From positions 53,016-117,015 of IMG/VR virus record IMGVR_UViG_3300039106_000244: DNA of 64,000 bases. One strand, 5' to 3'. Source of the stretch: a virus. Made by a program: the position numbers and the translations under genes. The notes under the pieces were generated by a model, which was not told where the DNA came from, did not search any database, and was given only the letters and a program-made list of their open reading frames with translations. Every line of letters begins with the position of its first letter. The stretch's first letter is position 1. Shown one piece after another: positions 35,869 through 43,609 of the stretch.

Positions 35869-36714
35869 ATGAACAAGTATGAACAATTAATTGAACACAT
35901 CATTAATGATGATACAGCTAAGGCTCGCGCATTATTCCACAACATTGTTGTTGAAAAATCACGTGACATCTACGAAAGCCTAATCGACGAATCGGACTTT
36001 GAAGAAGAAGTTGGCGGAAATAAAGTTAAAGGTTTTATGGACGAAGTACAAGTTGATGAGCAAGGTATTAGCGAAGAAGACGAAGAAGCTGGCGAATTTG
36101 AAATTGGCGATGACGATGAAGAAGGCGATAGCGACTTTGACGGCGGCGAAGAATTTGGCGGTGAAGAAGAATTTGGCGGCGAAGAACAAGGCGAAGCAGA
36201 AATTGAAGATCGCGTAGTTGATCTTGAAACTGCACTTGATGAATTAAAAGCAGAATTCGATGCATTAATGGCAGGCGAAGAAGGCGAAGAAGAACATGCA
36301 GATATGTTCGGTGGCGATGATGATTTTGGTGGCGAAGAAGAAACTAGTGAATTCAGTGATGATGGCGCTAGCGAATTTGACGAAACTATTGTACGTGAAT
36401 ACGTAGAAAAAGTTGCAGCACCAAGCAAAACTGAAGGCGGCGAAGTTGCTCGTGGCGGTTCTGTTAGTGTAAACAAACAATCTATCGTTGCTAAGAAAAA
36501 TGATATGGGCGGTTCATCAGCTAATATCGTACGTGGCGGAACAGAAAACGGTGGCAATGTTAAAAAACCAACAGTAAATAACTTAGGTAACATTAATGTT
36601 CCAGGCGGTAAAGCAGGTTCAGCATTTAAAGGTAAAGCATCACCAAAAGCTGGCGAAGGCCAAACAACTGATGGTAAAGTACCAACAAATACTAAAAGCC
36701 CGTTAGCAAAATAA
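35869..36714 (+). CDS. Acidic prohead core-type protein
   Basis: A 281-residue protein. The N-terminus (MNKYEQLIEHIINDDTAKAR, ALFHNIVVEKSRDIYESLID) is a conserved helical head; residues about 45-170 are extremely rich in Glu, Asp and Gly with EEFGG-type repeats; a heptad segment (DRVVDLETALDELKAEFDAL) near 111 suggests a coiled coil; the C-terminal 110 residues are basic and low complexity. I recall similar proteins between portal and protease in T4-like aquatic phages. Position and composition suggest a prohead core component that gp21 may cleave. AAGGAG precedes the ATG. Confidence 0.78.
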   Translation: MNKYEQLIEHIINDDTAKARALFHNIVVEKSRDIYESLIDESDFEEEVGGNKVKGFMDEVQVDEQGISEEDEEAGEFEIGDDDEEGDSDFDGGEEFGGEEEFGGEEQGEAEIEDRVVDLETALDELKAEFDALMAGEEGEEEHADMFGGDDDFGGEEETSEFSDDGASEFDETIVREYVEKVAAPSKTEGGEVARGGSVSVNKQSIVAKKNDMGGSSANIVRGGTENGGNVKKPTVNNLGNINVPGGKAGSAFKGKASPKAGEGQTTDGKVPTNTKSPLAK

Positions 36715-36728
36715 TTTAGGATAAGAAA

Positions 36729-37370
36729 ATGGCTTCATACTTAAAAGAAAACTTAACCTTTGACAATGCTAGAATGGAAATTCTAACAGAAGAAAGTCAT
36801 GACGGTAAAGGTAAGAATCTTTATATGAAAGGCATATTCATTCAAGGTGGCGTTAAAAACCACAACGAACGAGTGTATCCAGTAAATGAAATTGAAAAAG
36901 CTGTATCAAATGTTAATGAACAAATCAAGGGTGGCTATAGCGTCTTAGGCGAAGTAGATCACCCAGATGATTTGAAAATTAACTTAGACCGTGTAAGTCA
37001 TATGATTACAGATATGTGGATGGACGGTCCAAACGGCTTCGGTAAATTAAAGGTTCTCCCAACTCCAATGGGTAAGTTAGTAGAAACAATGTTGGAAAGT
37101 GGAGTTAAACTTGGTGTTAGTTCTAGAGGTAGCGGCAACGTTAGCGAAAGTAACGGTCAAGTAAGTGACTTTGAAATAGTCACAGTAGATGTAGTTGCGC
37201 AACCTAGTGCTCCTAATGCATACCCAACAGCGATTTACGAAGGACTGATGAATATGCGTGGTGGTGCTAAGGCATTCGAAATTGCTCGTGAAGCAAGCGC
37301 AGATCAAAAGGTACAAAAGTATTTAAAAGAGCAAGTCACTCGCTTAATTAAAGATTTAAAATTAAAATAG
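36729..37370 (+). CDS. gp21: Prohead protease gp21-like
   Basis: A 213-residue serine protease of the T4 gp21 (herpesvirus assemblin-like) type, about the length of T4 gp21 (212). Key blocks: GIFIQGGVKNHNERVYP, YSVLGEVDHPDDLKINLDRV with the catalytic His, ITDMWMDG, and VKLGVSSRGSGNV with the catalytic Ser. It matures scaffold and capsid inside the prohead. It ends in TAG, and the next nine bases lead in frame to the gp22 ATG, so amber readthrough would give a protease-scaffold fusion. Confidence 0.95.
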   Translation: MASYLKENLTFDNARMEILTEESHDGKGKNLYMKGIFIQGGVKNHNERVYPVNEIEKAVSNVNEQIKGGYSVLGEVDHPDDLKINLDRVSHMITDMWMDGPNGFGKLKVLPTPMGKLVETMLESGVKLGVSSRGSGNVSESNGQVSDFEIVTVDVVAQPSAPNAYPTAIYEGLMNMRGGAKAFEIAREASADQKVQKYLKEQVTRLIKDLKLK

Positions 37371-37379
37371 GAGATCAGT

Positions 37380-38480
37380 ATGTTAACAGCTATCAAGCCA
37401 TTGTTAGATAGTGGCATCATTAACGAAGATACTCAAGCAGCTATTACTGAAGCTTGGGAATCACAAATTAATGAAGCTCGTGAAACTGTTCGTGCAGAAT
37501 TGCGCGAAGAATTCGCTAGCCGCTATGAACATGACAAAAATGTTATGGTTGAAGCTCTAGACAAAATGGTTACTGAAAGTCTTACTGCCGAACTTAATGA
37601 GTTCGCTAGTGAGAAACAAGCTCTTGCAGAAGACCGCGTGAAATTTAAACGTCATATGGTCGAAAGCGCAAGCAAATTTAATAACTTTTTAGTTAGTAAA
37701 TTAGCAGAAGAAATCAAAGAATTACGTTCAGATCGCAAAGTTCAAACTGAAGCAACTGCTAAGTTAGAAAAATTTGTTATCAAAGCGTTAGCTGAAGAAA
37801 TCAAAGAGTTCGATGCTGACAAGAAAGCAGTAGTTGAAACTAAAGTTAAACTAGTAGCAGAAGCTAAACAAAAATTAGCTAAACTACAAGAAGCTTTTGT
37901 TACACGTTCAGCTAAACTTGTTAAAGAATCAGTAGCACAAAATCTAGGCACAGAACTGACACAATTAAAAGAAGATATCCAATCTGCTCGTGAGAACATG
38001 TTTGGTCGTCGCTTATTCGAAGCATTTGCTAGCGAATTCTCAGTAACTCATTTAAATGAGAACAAAGAAATTGCTAAATTGCATCAAACTATTGCAGCTG
38101 TTAAAGCTGATTTAGCTGAAAGCAAAAAAGTAATTGCACAAAAACAAGCATTAGTTGAGTCAAAAGACCGTGAAGTAAAAGTAATTGTTGAAAGTGCTAC
38201 CCGTAAGGAAACACTTAATGGATTACTAAAAACGTTAAACACAGAGAAAGCAAGCGTAATGGCTAGTTTACTCGAAGGTGTGCAAACAGCAAAATTGCAA
38301 TCTGCATACGACAAGTATCTACCAGCAGTTTTAAACAACTCACAAGCACCAGTAAAGGCTGAAAAGTCTGTACTAGCTGAGAGTCGTGTAGAAGTAACTG
38401 GTGATAAATCTGCTAAAACAACTATTTCAGAATCCAACAACAACGTTGTTGAACTAAAACGTTTAGCAGGGCTAAAGTAA
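37380..38480 (+). CDS. gp22: Prohead scaffold protein gp22-like
   Basis: A 366-residue, almost fully helical protein rich in Lys, Glu and Ala with long coiled coil (LREEFASRYEHDKNVMVEAL, ELNEFASEKQALAEDRVKFK), ending VVELKRLAGLK, a typical tail of T4-type scaffolds. Placed between gp21 and gp23 as in T4. gp22 forms the core around which gp23 assembles and is digested by gp21. The ATG follows GGAG by six bases. T4 gp22 is 269 residues, so this version is longer. Confidence 0.92.
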   Translation: MLTAIKPLLDSGIINEDTQAAITEAWESQINEARETVRAELREEFASRYEHDKNVMVEALDKMVTESLTAELNEFASEKQALAEDRVKFKRHMVESASKFNNFLVSKLAEEIKELRSDRKVQTEATAKLEKFVIKALAEEIKEFDADKKAVVETKVKLVAEAKQKLAKLQEAFVTRSAKLVKESVAQNLGTELTQLKEDIQSARENMFGRRLFEAFASEFSVTHLNENKEIAKLHQTIAAVKADLAESKKVIAQKQALVESKDREVKVIVESATRKETLNGLLKTLNTEKASVMASLLEGVQTAKLQSAYDKYLPAVLNNSQAPVKAEKSVLAESRVEVTGDKSAKTTISESNNNVVELKRLAGLK

Positions 38481-38510
38481 TACAAAACTTATAAAAGGAA
38501 AATAAAGAAA

Positions 38511-39686
38511 ATGACAACCCAACTATTAGAAGGCCGTTGGAACGAAACTAAGGATGCCCTGTTAGAAGGTCTACAAGGTTCAAAACGTTCTACTATGGCT
38601 GTAATTTTAGAAAACACACGTAAGCATTTGACAGAAAACGCAACAGCTGGTGCTACAGCAGTAGGTAACGTAGCAACATTAAATCGCGTAATTCTTCCAG
38701 TGATTCGTCGTGTAATGCCAACAGTTATTGCAAATGAAATCGTTGGTGTACAACCAATGACAGGTCCAGTTGCACAAATCCATACATTACGTGTACGTTA
38801 CGCTGATAGCGTTTCTGCAGGTACTTCTGGTGCTGATGCAGCAGTTGCTGGCGGTGAAGCTCTATCACCATTCAACATTGCAACAACATACTCAGGTGCA
38901 TCAACTGGTAAAGCTACTTCAACAGCTTCATTAGAAGGTGTTGCTGGTAACCGTATCAATGTACAAATCTTGAAACAAGTTGTTGAAGCTAAAACACGTA
39001 AACTAAGCGCACGTTGGACTTTTGAGGCAGCTCAAGATGCACAATCAATGCACGGTTTAGATGTTGAAGCAGAAATCATGGCAGCTTTAGCACAAGAAAT
39101 TACTGTTGAAATCGATCAAGAAGTTTTAGCTTCATTAACATCATTAGCTTCAACAGCTTCTGACAACTACAACCAAGCTACTGTTTCTGGTACTGCTACA
39201 TTCGTTGGTGACGAACACGCTGCTTTAGCTGTTTTAATCAACCGTTCTGCTAACAAAATTGCACAACGTACACGTCGTGGCGCTGGTAACTGGGCAGTTG
39301 TAAGTCCATCAGCTTTAACAGTGTTACAATCTGCAACTACTTCAGCTTTTGCTCGTAGTACAGAAGGTACATTTGAAGCTCCTACAAACACTAAATTCGT
39401 TGGTACTTTAAACAGTGCTATGAAAGTTTATGTTAACACATACGCTTCAAACGACACAGTGTTAGTTGGTTACAAAGGTTCTTCAGAATCAGACGCAGCA
39501 GCGTTTTACTGCCCATACGTTCCATTAATGAGTTCTGGTGTTGTGTTAGATCCATCAACATTCGAACCAGTAGTGGGCTTTATGACACGTTATGGTTATG
39601 TTGAATTAAGTAACACTGCATCATCTCTTGGTAATGCAGCTGATTACTTAGAAAAAATCACAGTAGCAAATCTATCATTCCAATAA
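38511..39686 (+). CDS. gp23: Major capsid protein gp23-like
   Basis: A 391-residue HK97-fold capsid protein. The conserved block TAGATAVGNVATLNRVILPV and IRRVMPTVIANEIVGVQPM with FYCPYVPLMSS and FMTRYGYVELS is the classic gp23 signature. T4 gp23 is 521 residues; this short form is usual in aquatic T4-like phages. The likely gp21 cleavage region is around LTENATAG (residues about 40-48). An AAAAGGAAAAT leader precedes the ATG, and a strong bidirectional terminator follows. Codons are more uniform than in neighbours, as expected for the most expressed gene. Confidence 0.97.
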   Translation: MTTQLLEGRWNETKDALLEGLQGSKRSTMAVILENTRKHLTENATAGATAVGNVATLNRVILPVIRRVMPTVIANEIVGVQPMTGPVAQIHTLRVRYADSVSAGTSGADAAVAGGEALSPFNIATTYSGASTGKATSTASLEGVAGNRINVQILKQVVEAKTRKLSARWTFEAAQDAQSMHGLDVEAEIMAALAQEITVEIDQEVLASLTSLASTASDNYNQATVSGTATFVGDEHAALAVLINRSANKIAQRTRRGAGNWAVVSPSALTVLQSATTSAFARSTEGTFEAPTNTKFVGTLNSAMKVYVNTYASNDTVLVGYKGSSESDAAAFYCPYVPLMSSGVVLDPSTFEPVVGFMTRYGYVELSNTASSLGNAADYLEKITVANLSFQ

Positions 39687-39712
39687 GATTTATTTCTTAA
39701 AGGTATTATAAT

Positions 39713-39738
39713 AAAAAAGCCCCGCAAGGGGCTTTTTT
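39713..39738. terminator. Bidirectional rho-independent terminator after gp23
   Basis: Eleven-base-pair stem AAAAAAGCCCC / GGGGCTTTTTT with loop GCAA; ends gp23 on the plus strand and the amber-interrupted gene on the minus strand. Confidence 0.92.
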
Positions 39739-39746
39739 GTTGACTG

Positions 39747-40322
39747 TCAATCTTCCTCATACCAATCATCATCGTCTTCGTCGTAATAACGTTCATCTAT
39801 GTAACTTCCTTTCTTATCATAGTCTTGATAGTATGCTTCGTTTGGTGTCATGATACGGAACTTACCCGCATACTTCATAGCCGCTATAGTTACTTCGTAT
39901 TTGTCTAATAAGTCGCATACAATAAAGCTACTGCCACATCCACCTACTATACGCTTAATAGGACTGTACTTAAATTCATCTGCTTGTAAAGCTCGATGAA
40001 ATTCACCTCCGCCGTTGGCAATGATACGAGCATGTACTATTTTAGGGTGTGGTAAGTTACGGTCTAAAAATTTAAGTTTAGAGATAGTAGCATTGTTATC
40101 CGAGTCAATAACAAGTTTACACTTTTTAAATTTTAGGGAACCTTTTGTGTGCGGATTGTCACTTGTCTCCTTTGTGCTCCAAGGAATATTAGCATCCACG
40201 TGGTTGACATATAGAGTTACCCCATGTGCTTTGAGAACCCACATAGGAATTGTTGGGTCTTCGAGGTGCTTTTTGTTGAAATGAAAAACTAGGTCTTTTA
40301 CTTGATATTCAATCTATAACAT
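39747..40322 (-). CDS. Conserved T4-like protein with in-frame UAG at codon 3
   Basis: The uninterrupted ORF begins at ATG 40244 (165 residues, MWVLKAHGVTLYVNHVDANI), but coding similarity clearly continues upstream in frame: YQVKDLVFHFNKKHLEDPTI P then MWVL. No ATG, GTG or TTG lies between 40244 and an in-frame TAG at 40314-40316. Two codons before that TAG is an ATG (40320-40322) with AAGGA at proper spacing, so the natural gene reads ATG TTA TAG ATT GAA. Proteins of this family (WSTKETSDNPHTKGSLKFKK) occur near gp23 in T4-like aquatic phages; function unknown. The C-terminus is very acidic (DEDDDDWYEED). A tRNA-like gene with anticodon CUA lies just upstream on the same strand. Confidence 0.75.
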
Positions 40323-40343
40323 TTTAATTTCCTTATAAAAAAG

Positions 40344-40351
40344 TATTTAGT
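40344..40351 (-). promoter_or_regulatory. Late-type promoter ACTAAATA between tRNA and amber gene
   Basis: Six of eight match; predicted start about 40338 gives a 16-nt leader containing AAGGA before ATG 40322. Confidence 0.4.
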
Positions 40352-40353
40352 TA

Positions 40354-40427
40354 TGGTGCGTTAGGTGGGATTCAAACCCACTATCTTCGGCTTTAGAGAC
40401 CGTTGCTAGTCGTATAGCTTCTAACGC
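40354..40427 (-). tRNA. tRNA-like gene, anticodon CUA (putative amber suppressor)
   Basis: 74 nt fold as a cloverleaf: acceptor GCGTTAG/CTAACGC, discriminator A, encoded CCA; D arm GCTA/TAGC; anticodon arm CGGT/GCCG (plus an A-A mismatch) with loop CTCTAAA, so U33 and anticodon CUA at 34-36; variable loop AGATA; T arm GTGGG/CCCAC with loop TTTGAAT. Oddities: the D loop is only six bases and lacks G18-G19, and T-loop C56 is T. The anticodon-arm region resembles tRNA-Arg(UCU), from which it could derive. A TATAAATA promoter ends five bases before its first base. CUA would read UAG; charging and activity are unproven. Confidence 0.72.
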
Positions 40428-40431
40428 AATA

Positions 40432-40439
40432 TATTTATA
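40432..40439 (-). promoter_or_regulatory. Late promoter TATAAATA at the tRNA
   Basis: Perfect consensus. With -6 at 40432 the start is about 40426-40427, the first base of the tRNA, so little or no 5' processing would be needed. Confidence 0.7.
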
Positions 40440-40465
40440 TTAACATTAATAATACACAAAGTCAA
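40437..40465 (-). promoter_or_regulatory. Sigma-70-like promoter overlapping the late promoter
   Basis: TTGACT (40465-40460), 17-bp spacer, TAATAT (40442-40437). Could give early expression of the tRNA. Confidence 0.45.
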
Positions 40466-40470
40466 CCAAT

Positions 40471-40478
40471 ACTAAATA
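40471..40478 (+). promoter_or_regulatory. Late-type promoter ACTAAATA
   Basis: Predicted start 40484 is the ATG of the glycosyltransferase-like gene, which has no ribosome binding site. Confidence 0.4.
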
Positions 40479-40483
40479 TTTTA

Positions 40484-41584
40484 ATGAAATTATACGATTG
40501 GAAGTTAGATGAAATATCAATAGATTGTGATACGTCGGCTAGATTAGTATCATATCAAGGTCAGATATTTCGAGATCTATTTTATAAAATTAATTTAGAT
40601 TGTGATATATGTTTCTTAGACCCTGGGTTAAAAGATGTTTGTTTTAATGATAATGATATTATAACTACTGCAACTAATATTAATAATTCAAATATTAATA
40701 TGATTGTCTATTTAATGTGTGATCATAACTGGATGAGTCCGACCCATTGTAATTTAGATGCTAGTACGCACAAATTATTATCATTAATAACTAAACCAAC
40801 AATTCACATAGTATGGGATTATTTTTCGGAATTAACAAGTCAGCAGATAAGATATCCAATTTGGACTACAATGTGTGCCAAGCGGCAAATACACCAAACT
40901 AATTTATCCTTGCCGAGAAAATATTTATATTCGTGTTTATCAAATATAGTTAAACCATTTCGTATTATTAATTTATTGGAATTTCAAAAATCTGCGTATT
41001 ATAATAAATCATTAATAACATTTAATGCACCAACGGGTGCGCTATATAATGAGTTATCGAGTTACGGAATGCAATATGTTACTCAATTTGAAGATATTAT
41101 ACCATTATTGCCAATTAATACCGCAAGCTCAATAACTGACATTGCATTAGTTAGCGTAGTTAACAATGAGGTTATATATGATTATAGCGGAAGTGCCTAT
41201 CAAAATACTTATGTAAACATAATATTAGAAACTGGATATACAGATAAATTTTTTAGCGAAAAAACATTTAAACCTATACTTGCTAATCAATTTTTTGTGA
41301 TTATTGCAGGGAAAGGTGCGGTAGCTGTACTTAGAGAATTAGGATTTGATACATATGATGATATAATTGATCATCGTAGATATGATAACTCACCTGACAA
41401 TACACGAATACAAGATGTACATACATTATTGCATGATATGCAACATTATAATTGGGAACAAATATATAAAGATACCGTAGAACGACGTGAGAAAAATAGA
41501 CAACTTCTATTAAACTTAACATTTGAAAAAAACTTTATAACAGAATTAACACATATAATAGAGACAATTGTTAAACCTACATAA
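40484..41584 (+). CDS. Glycosyltransferase-like protein
   Basis: A 366-residue protein, AT-rich compared with its neighbours. The C-terminal third has YVNIILETGYTDKFFSEKTF, KPILANQFFVIIAGKGAVAV and LRELGFDTYDDIIDHRRYDN, a pattern (F-x-SEKTxKPI ... G ... LxxLGFxTF ... ID) found in putative phage glycosyltransferases and reminiscent of the TEK acceptor/nucleotide-binding motif of fucosyltransferases. It lies between capsid and decoration/fibre genes, so virion glycosylation is a possible role. The start is leaderless by prediction. Family assignment rests on motif recall only. Confidence 0.6.
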   Translation: MKLYDWKLDEISIDCDTSARLVSYQGQIFRDLFYKINLDCDICFLDPGLKDVCFNDNDIITTATNINNSNINMIVYLMCDHNWMSPTHCNLDASTHKLLSLITKPTIHIVWDYFSELTSQQIRYPIWTTMCAKRQIHQTNLSLPRKYLYSCLSNIVKPFRIINLLEFQKSAYYNKSLITFNAPTGALYNELSSYGMQYVTQFEDIIPLLPINTASSITDIALVSVVNNEVIYDYSGSAYQNTYVNIILETGYTDKFFSEKTFKPILANQFFVIIAGKGAVAVLRELGFDTYDDIIDHRRYDNSPDNTRIQDVHTLLHDMQHYNWEQIYKDTVERREKNRQLLLNLTFEKNFITELTHIIETIVKPT

Positions 41585-41587
41585 ATA
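41580..41587 (+). promoter_or_regulatory. Late promoter CATAAATA
   Basis: Seven of eight match to TATAAATA; overlaps the preceding stop codon and would start the structured leader at about 41593. Confidence 0.6.
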
Positions 41588-41597
41588 CTATAGTTCG

Positions 41598-41647
41598 CTC
41601 TTGAATGAGAGTTTATGCAGTACCCCACTGCGTAGGCGTTAGAACGC
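41598..41647 (+). promoter_or_regulatory. Structured 5' leader with three hairpins
   Basis: Consecutive stems CTCT/AGAG (41598-41611), GCAGT/ACTGC (41617-41631) and GCGT/ACGC (41636-41647) lie between the late promoter and the AAGGAG of the next gene; probably an mRNA-stabilising leader. Confidence 0.55.
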
Positions 41648-41669
41648 TAAATTAAACAAGGAGAAACAA

Positions 41670-42611
41670 ATGGGACGTCCTATTAAGAAAAAGTTTTTTG
41701 GTACAGATATTGTTAATGATGGGTTAACATACAGTGCCGCAGGTGGTGAAGGTATTGCAAGTATTACGTACACAGCTCGTGGTACAAACTACTCACAAGG
41801 GCTAACAGCTACAGTAGCAGTTAGTCCAATTGGTGGTACACGTGCAGTTCTTACACCAATTGCAGTATTTACAGCAAACGGTGCAATCAATAGTGCAACT
41901 ATTGCTACAGCAGGTACAGGCTATACTGCAGCACCAGTAATTACTTTAGTTAAACCAGCAAACGTAGTAGTTACAGGTAGTACATTCGCAGCAGGTAATG
42001 TTTTAACAGTTTCAAGCACAACAGGTTTATATGTTGGTATGGCGGCAAACACAGGTTTTGCAGCTACAACTAAAATCTCGTCAATTGGAACAGGTAATGT
42101 TACAATGAGTGCTGCTAACACTGGTTCAACTTCAACAACTATCAGCTTTGGTGATATTGGTACAACAGGTTCATTAACAGCAGTTCTTGCAGCAGTTAAC
42201 GTTACAGCAAACACAATCCAAGCCAACGCATGGATTAACGGTGGTACAATTGGTTCGCAAGCTGATATTGTTTCACAACGTTCATCACGTCGTTATAGAG
42301 TTACAAATGCAGATGGTACTGGTGTAGCTCGATTAGTTCCAACTGGTGTTAACGGTGTTAATAGCCCAACAGTAGCGCAAGTTGTTGCCGCAGGCGGTCC
42401 AACTGCTACAGGTGAAATGACACTTCTTGCAACTGATAGTGCTGGTGGTGTATATCTAGTTGGTAAACTTGAATCACGTACATGTTTAGTATATCCAGCT
42501 GCAATTGGCGGAAGTGCTGGTACACAATTTGCTGCGAACTCGCATGTAACTTGGACTTCAACTGGAACAGCAACAGTAAACGTAAGCGTTAAACTTAAAA
42601 CAAACGACTAA
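41670..42611 (+). CDS. Virion structural/decoration-type protein
   Basis: A 313-residue Ala/Thr/Gly-rich protein beginning MGRPIKKKFFG, a start typical of abundant virion proteins in T4-like aquatic phages. Residues about 30-90 contain the GTGYTAAPVITLVKP-type repeat also seen in the giant baseplate protein. Residues about 105-165 (LTVSSTTGLYVGMAANTGF, KISSIGTGNVTMSAANTGS) form a small beta module repeated in gp14. The C-terminal 110 residues (SSRRYRVTNADGTG ... TCLVYPAAIGG) look like a separate beta domain. Strong AAGGAG and structured leader suggest high expression. Head decoration or tail location is unknown. Confidence 0.78.
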   Translation: MGRPIKKKFFGTDIVNDGLTYSAAGGEGIASITYTARGTNYSQGLTATVAVSPIGGTRAVLTPIAVFTANGAINSATIATAGTGYTAAPVITLVKPANVVVTGSTFAAGNVLTVSSTTGLYVGMAANTGFAATTKISSIGTGNVTMSAANTGSTSTTISFGDIGTTGSLTAVLAAVNVTANTIQANAWINGGTIGSQADIVSQRSSRRYRVTNADGTGVARLVPTGVNGVNSPTVAQVVAAGGPTATGEMTLLATDSAGGVYLVGKLESRTCLVYPAAIGGSAGTQFAANSHVTWTSTGTATVNVSVKLKTND

Positions 42612-42624
42612 TTATCTTAGTTTT

Positions 42625-42653
42625 AAAATAGCATCTTCGGATGCTATTTTTTT
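42625..42653 (+). terminator. Rho-independent terminator
   Basis: Eleven-base-pair stem AAAATAGCATC / GATGCTATTTT with a stable TTCG tetraloop and further Ts; ends the 41670 gene. Confidence 0.92.
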
Positions 42654-42675
42654 GACTATACTATCTACAATGTAG

Positions 42676-42683
42676 CATAAATA
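42676..42683 (+). promoter_or_regulatory. Late promoter CATAAATA for fibre cluster
   Basis: Seven of eight match; predicted start about 42689, with AGGA in the short leader before the 42704 ATG. Confidence 0.6.
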
Positions 42684-42703
42684 ATAGAAACTAGGATATT
42701 TAA

Positions 42704-43288
42704 ATGGCCGCTGTTAAAAGACTTAATACCTCGTATACGATTGATACCACCGATGTTTACATCACTGGTAACTTAACGGTACAAGGAGCACAAACTACAA
42801 TTTCAACCACTAACATGGCAATCAAGGATAATATTGTTGTCCTGAATGAAGGTGAAGCAGGCGCCGGAGTAACATTAGGTACTGCTGGTATGCTAATTAA
42901 TCGTGGGTCAGCAACTAACGTTGCTATACGATGGACTGAAACAAATGGTGGATCGTGGCAAATTTCAAATGCGGCAGGCACATTTGCTAATTTATCATCA
43001 TCGACTACAGGGTTAACTCGTCTAGTAGATGACACTACACCAACATTAGGTGCAAATTTAAATACAAATACGTGGACAATATCATCGAACGTTGGCAATG
43101 TAAAATTTGGCGGCAACATACAAATTAATAATACTGCGGTGGTACCAAGTGCAGTTACTAATGCAACTGTATTATATGCCACAACTGCAGGTGCAGGTAC
43201 CACTGGACTTTATGTTGTTAATAGCGGAGCTGTTAACGAAGAACTAATTACGAAAAAAAGAGCATTTGCTTTTTCGATACTATTATAG
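42704..43288 (+). CDS. Fibre-type structural protein
   Basis: A 194-residue protein with the module YITGNLTVQGAQTTISTTNM and IKDNIVVLNEGEAGAGVTLG, found also in the large fibre (SGNLTVQGTS...NDPLIVLN) and typical of phage fibre attachment or shaft proteins. The end (NEELITKKRAFAFSIL) is a motif I recall from cyanophage fibre proteins. It ends in TAG; nine bases later in the same frame is the ATG of the next gene. Part of the late fibre operon. Confidence 0.78.
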   Translation: MAAVKRLNTSYTIDTTDVYITGNLTVQGAQTTISTTNMAIKDNIVVLNEGEAGAGVTLGTAGMLINRGSATNVAIRWTETNGGSWQISNAAGTFANLSSSTTGLTRLVDDTTPTLGANLNTNTWTISSNVGNVKFGGNIQINNTAVVPSAVTNATVLYATTAGAGTTGLYVVNSGAVNEELITKKRAFAFSILL

Positions 43289-43297
43289 GATAATACA

Positions 43298-43609
43298 ATG
43301 GCACTTTCTAATACCTTATTAACAACAATAACATCAAACGTATATGTCAGCTCGGGCAATACTGTAGTATCTGTTATGTATTTCTGTAATACAAACGGAA
43401 CAGCACAAACATTTGATTTATATGCGGTACCAAGCGGAACAGCAACAATTAATAGCAATGTACAAATTTACAAATCTGTGCAAATACAAAGCAATGATAC
43501 ATTTGTTGTTGATATGGAAAAACTTGTACTAGCAAACGGCGATACATTACGAGCTAATGCATCTGCAAATTCAGCAATAACAACAACAGTTAGTTACGTA
43601 GGAATGTAA
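43298..43609 (+). CDS. Small virion structural protein
   Basis: A 103-residue beta-rich protein (NVYVSSGNTVVSVMYFCNTN, YAVPSGTATINSNVQIYKS, LANGDTLRANASANSAI) with the look of small fibre or head accessory proteins of phages. It is followed with no spacing by the next gene (stop TAA then ATG), in frame. Upstream ribosome binding site AGGATAA is close to the ATG. Function inferred from context. Confidence 0.72.
   Translation: MALSNTLLTTITSNVYVSSGNTVVSVMYFCNTNGTAQTFDLYAVPSGTATINSNVQIYKSVQIQSNDTFVVDMEKLVLANGDTLRANASANSAITTTVSYVGM

Noticed and set aside
35970-36593. 207-codon minus-strand ORF opposite the acidic core gene
   Set aside because: Ser/Pro low-complexity translation produced by the complement of Glu/Asp/Gly codons; the plus-strand gene has the ribosome binding site and conserved N-terminus.
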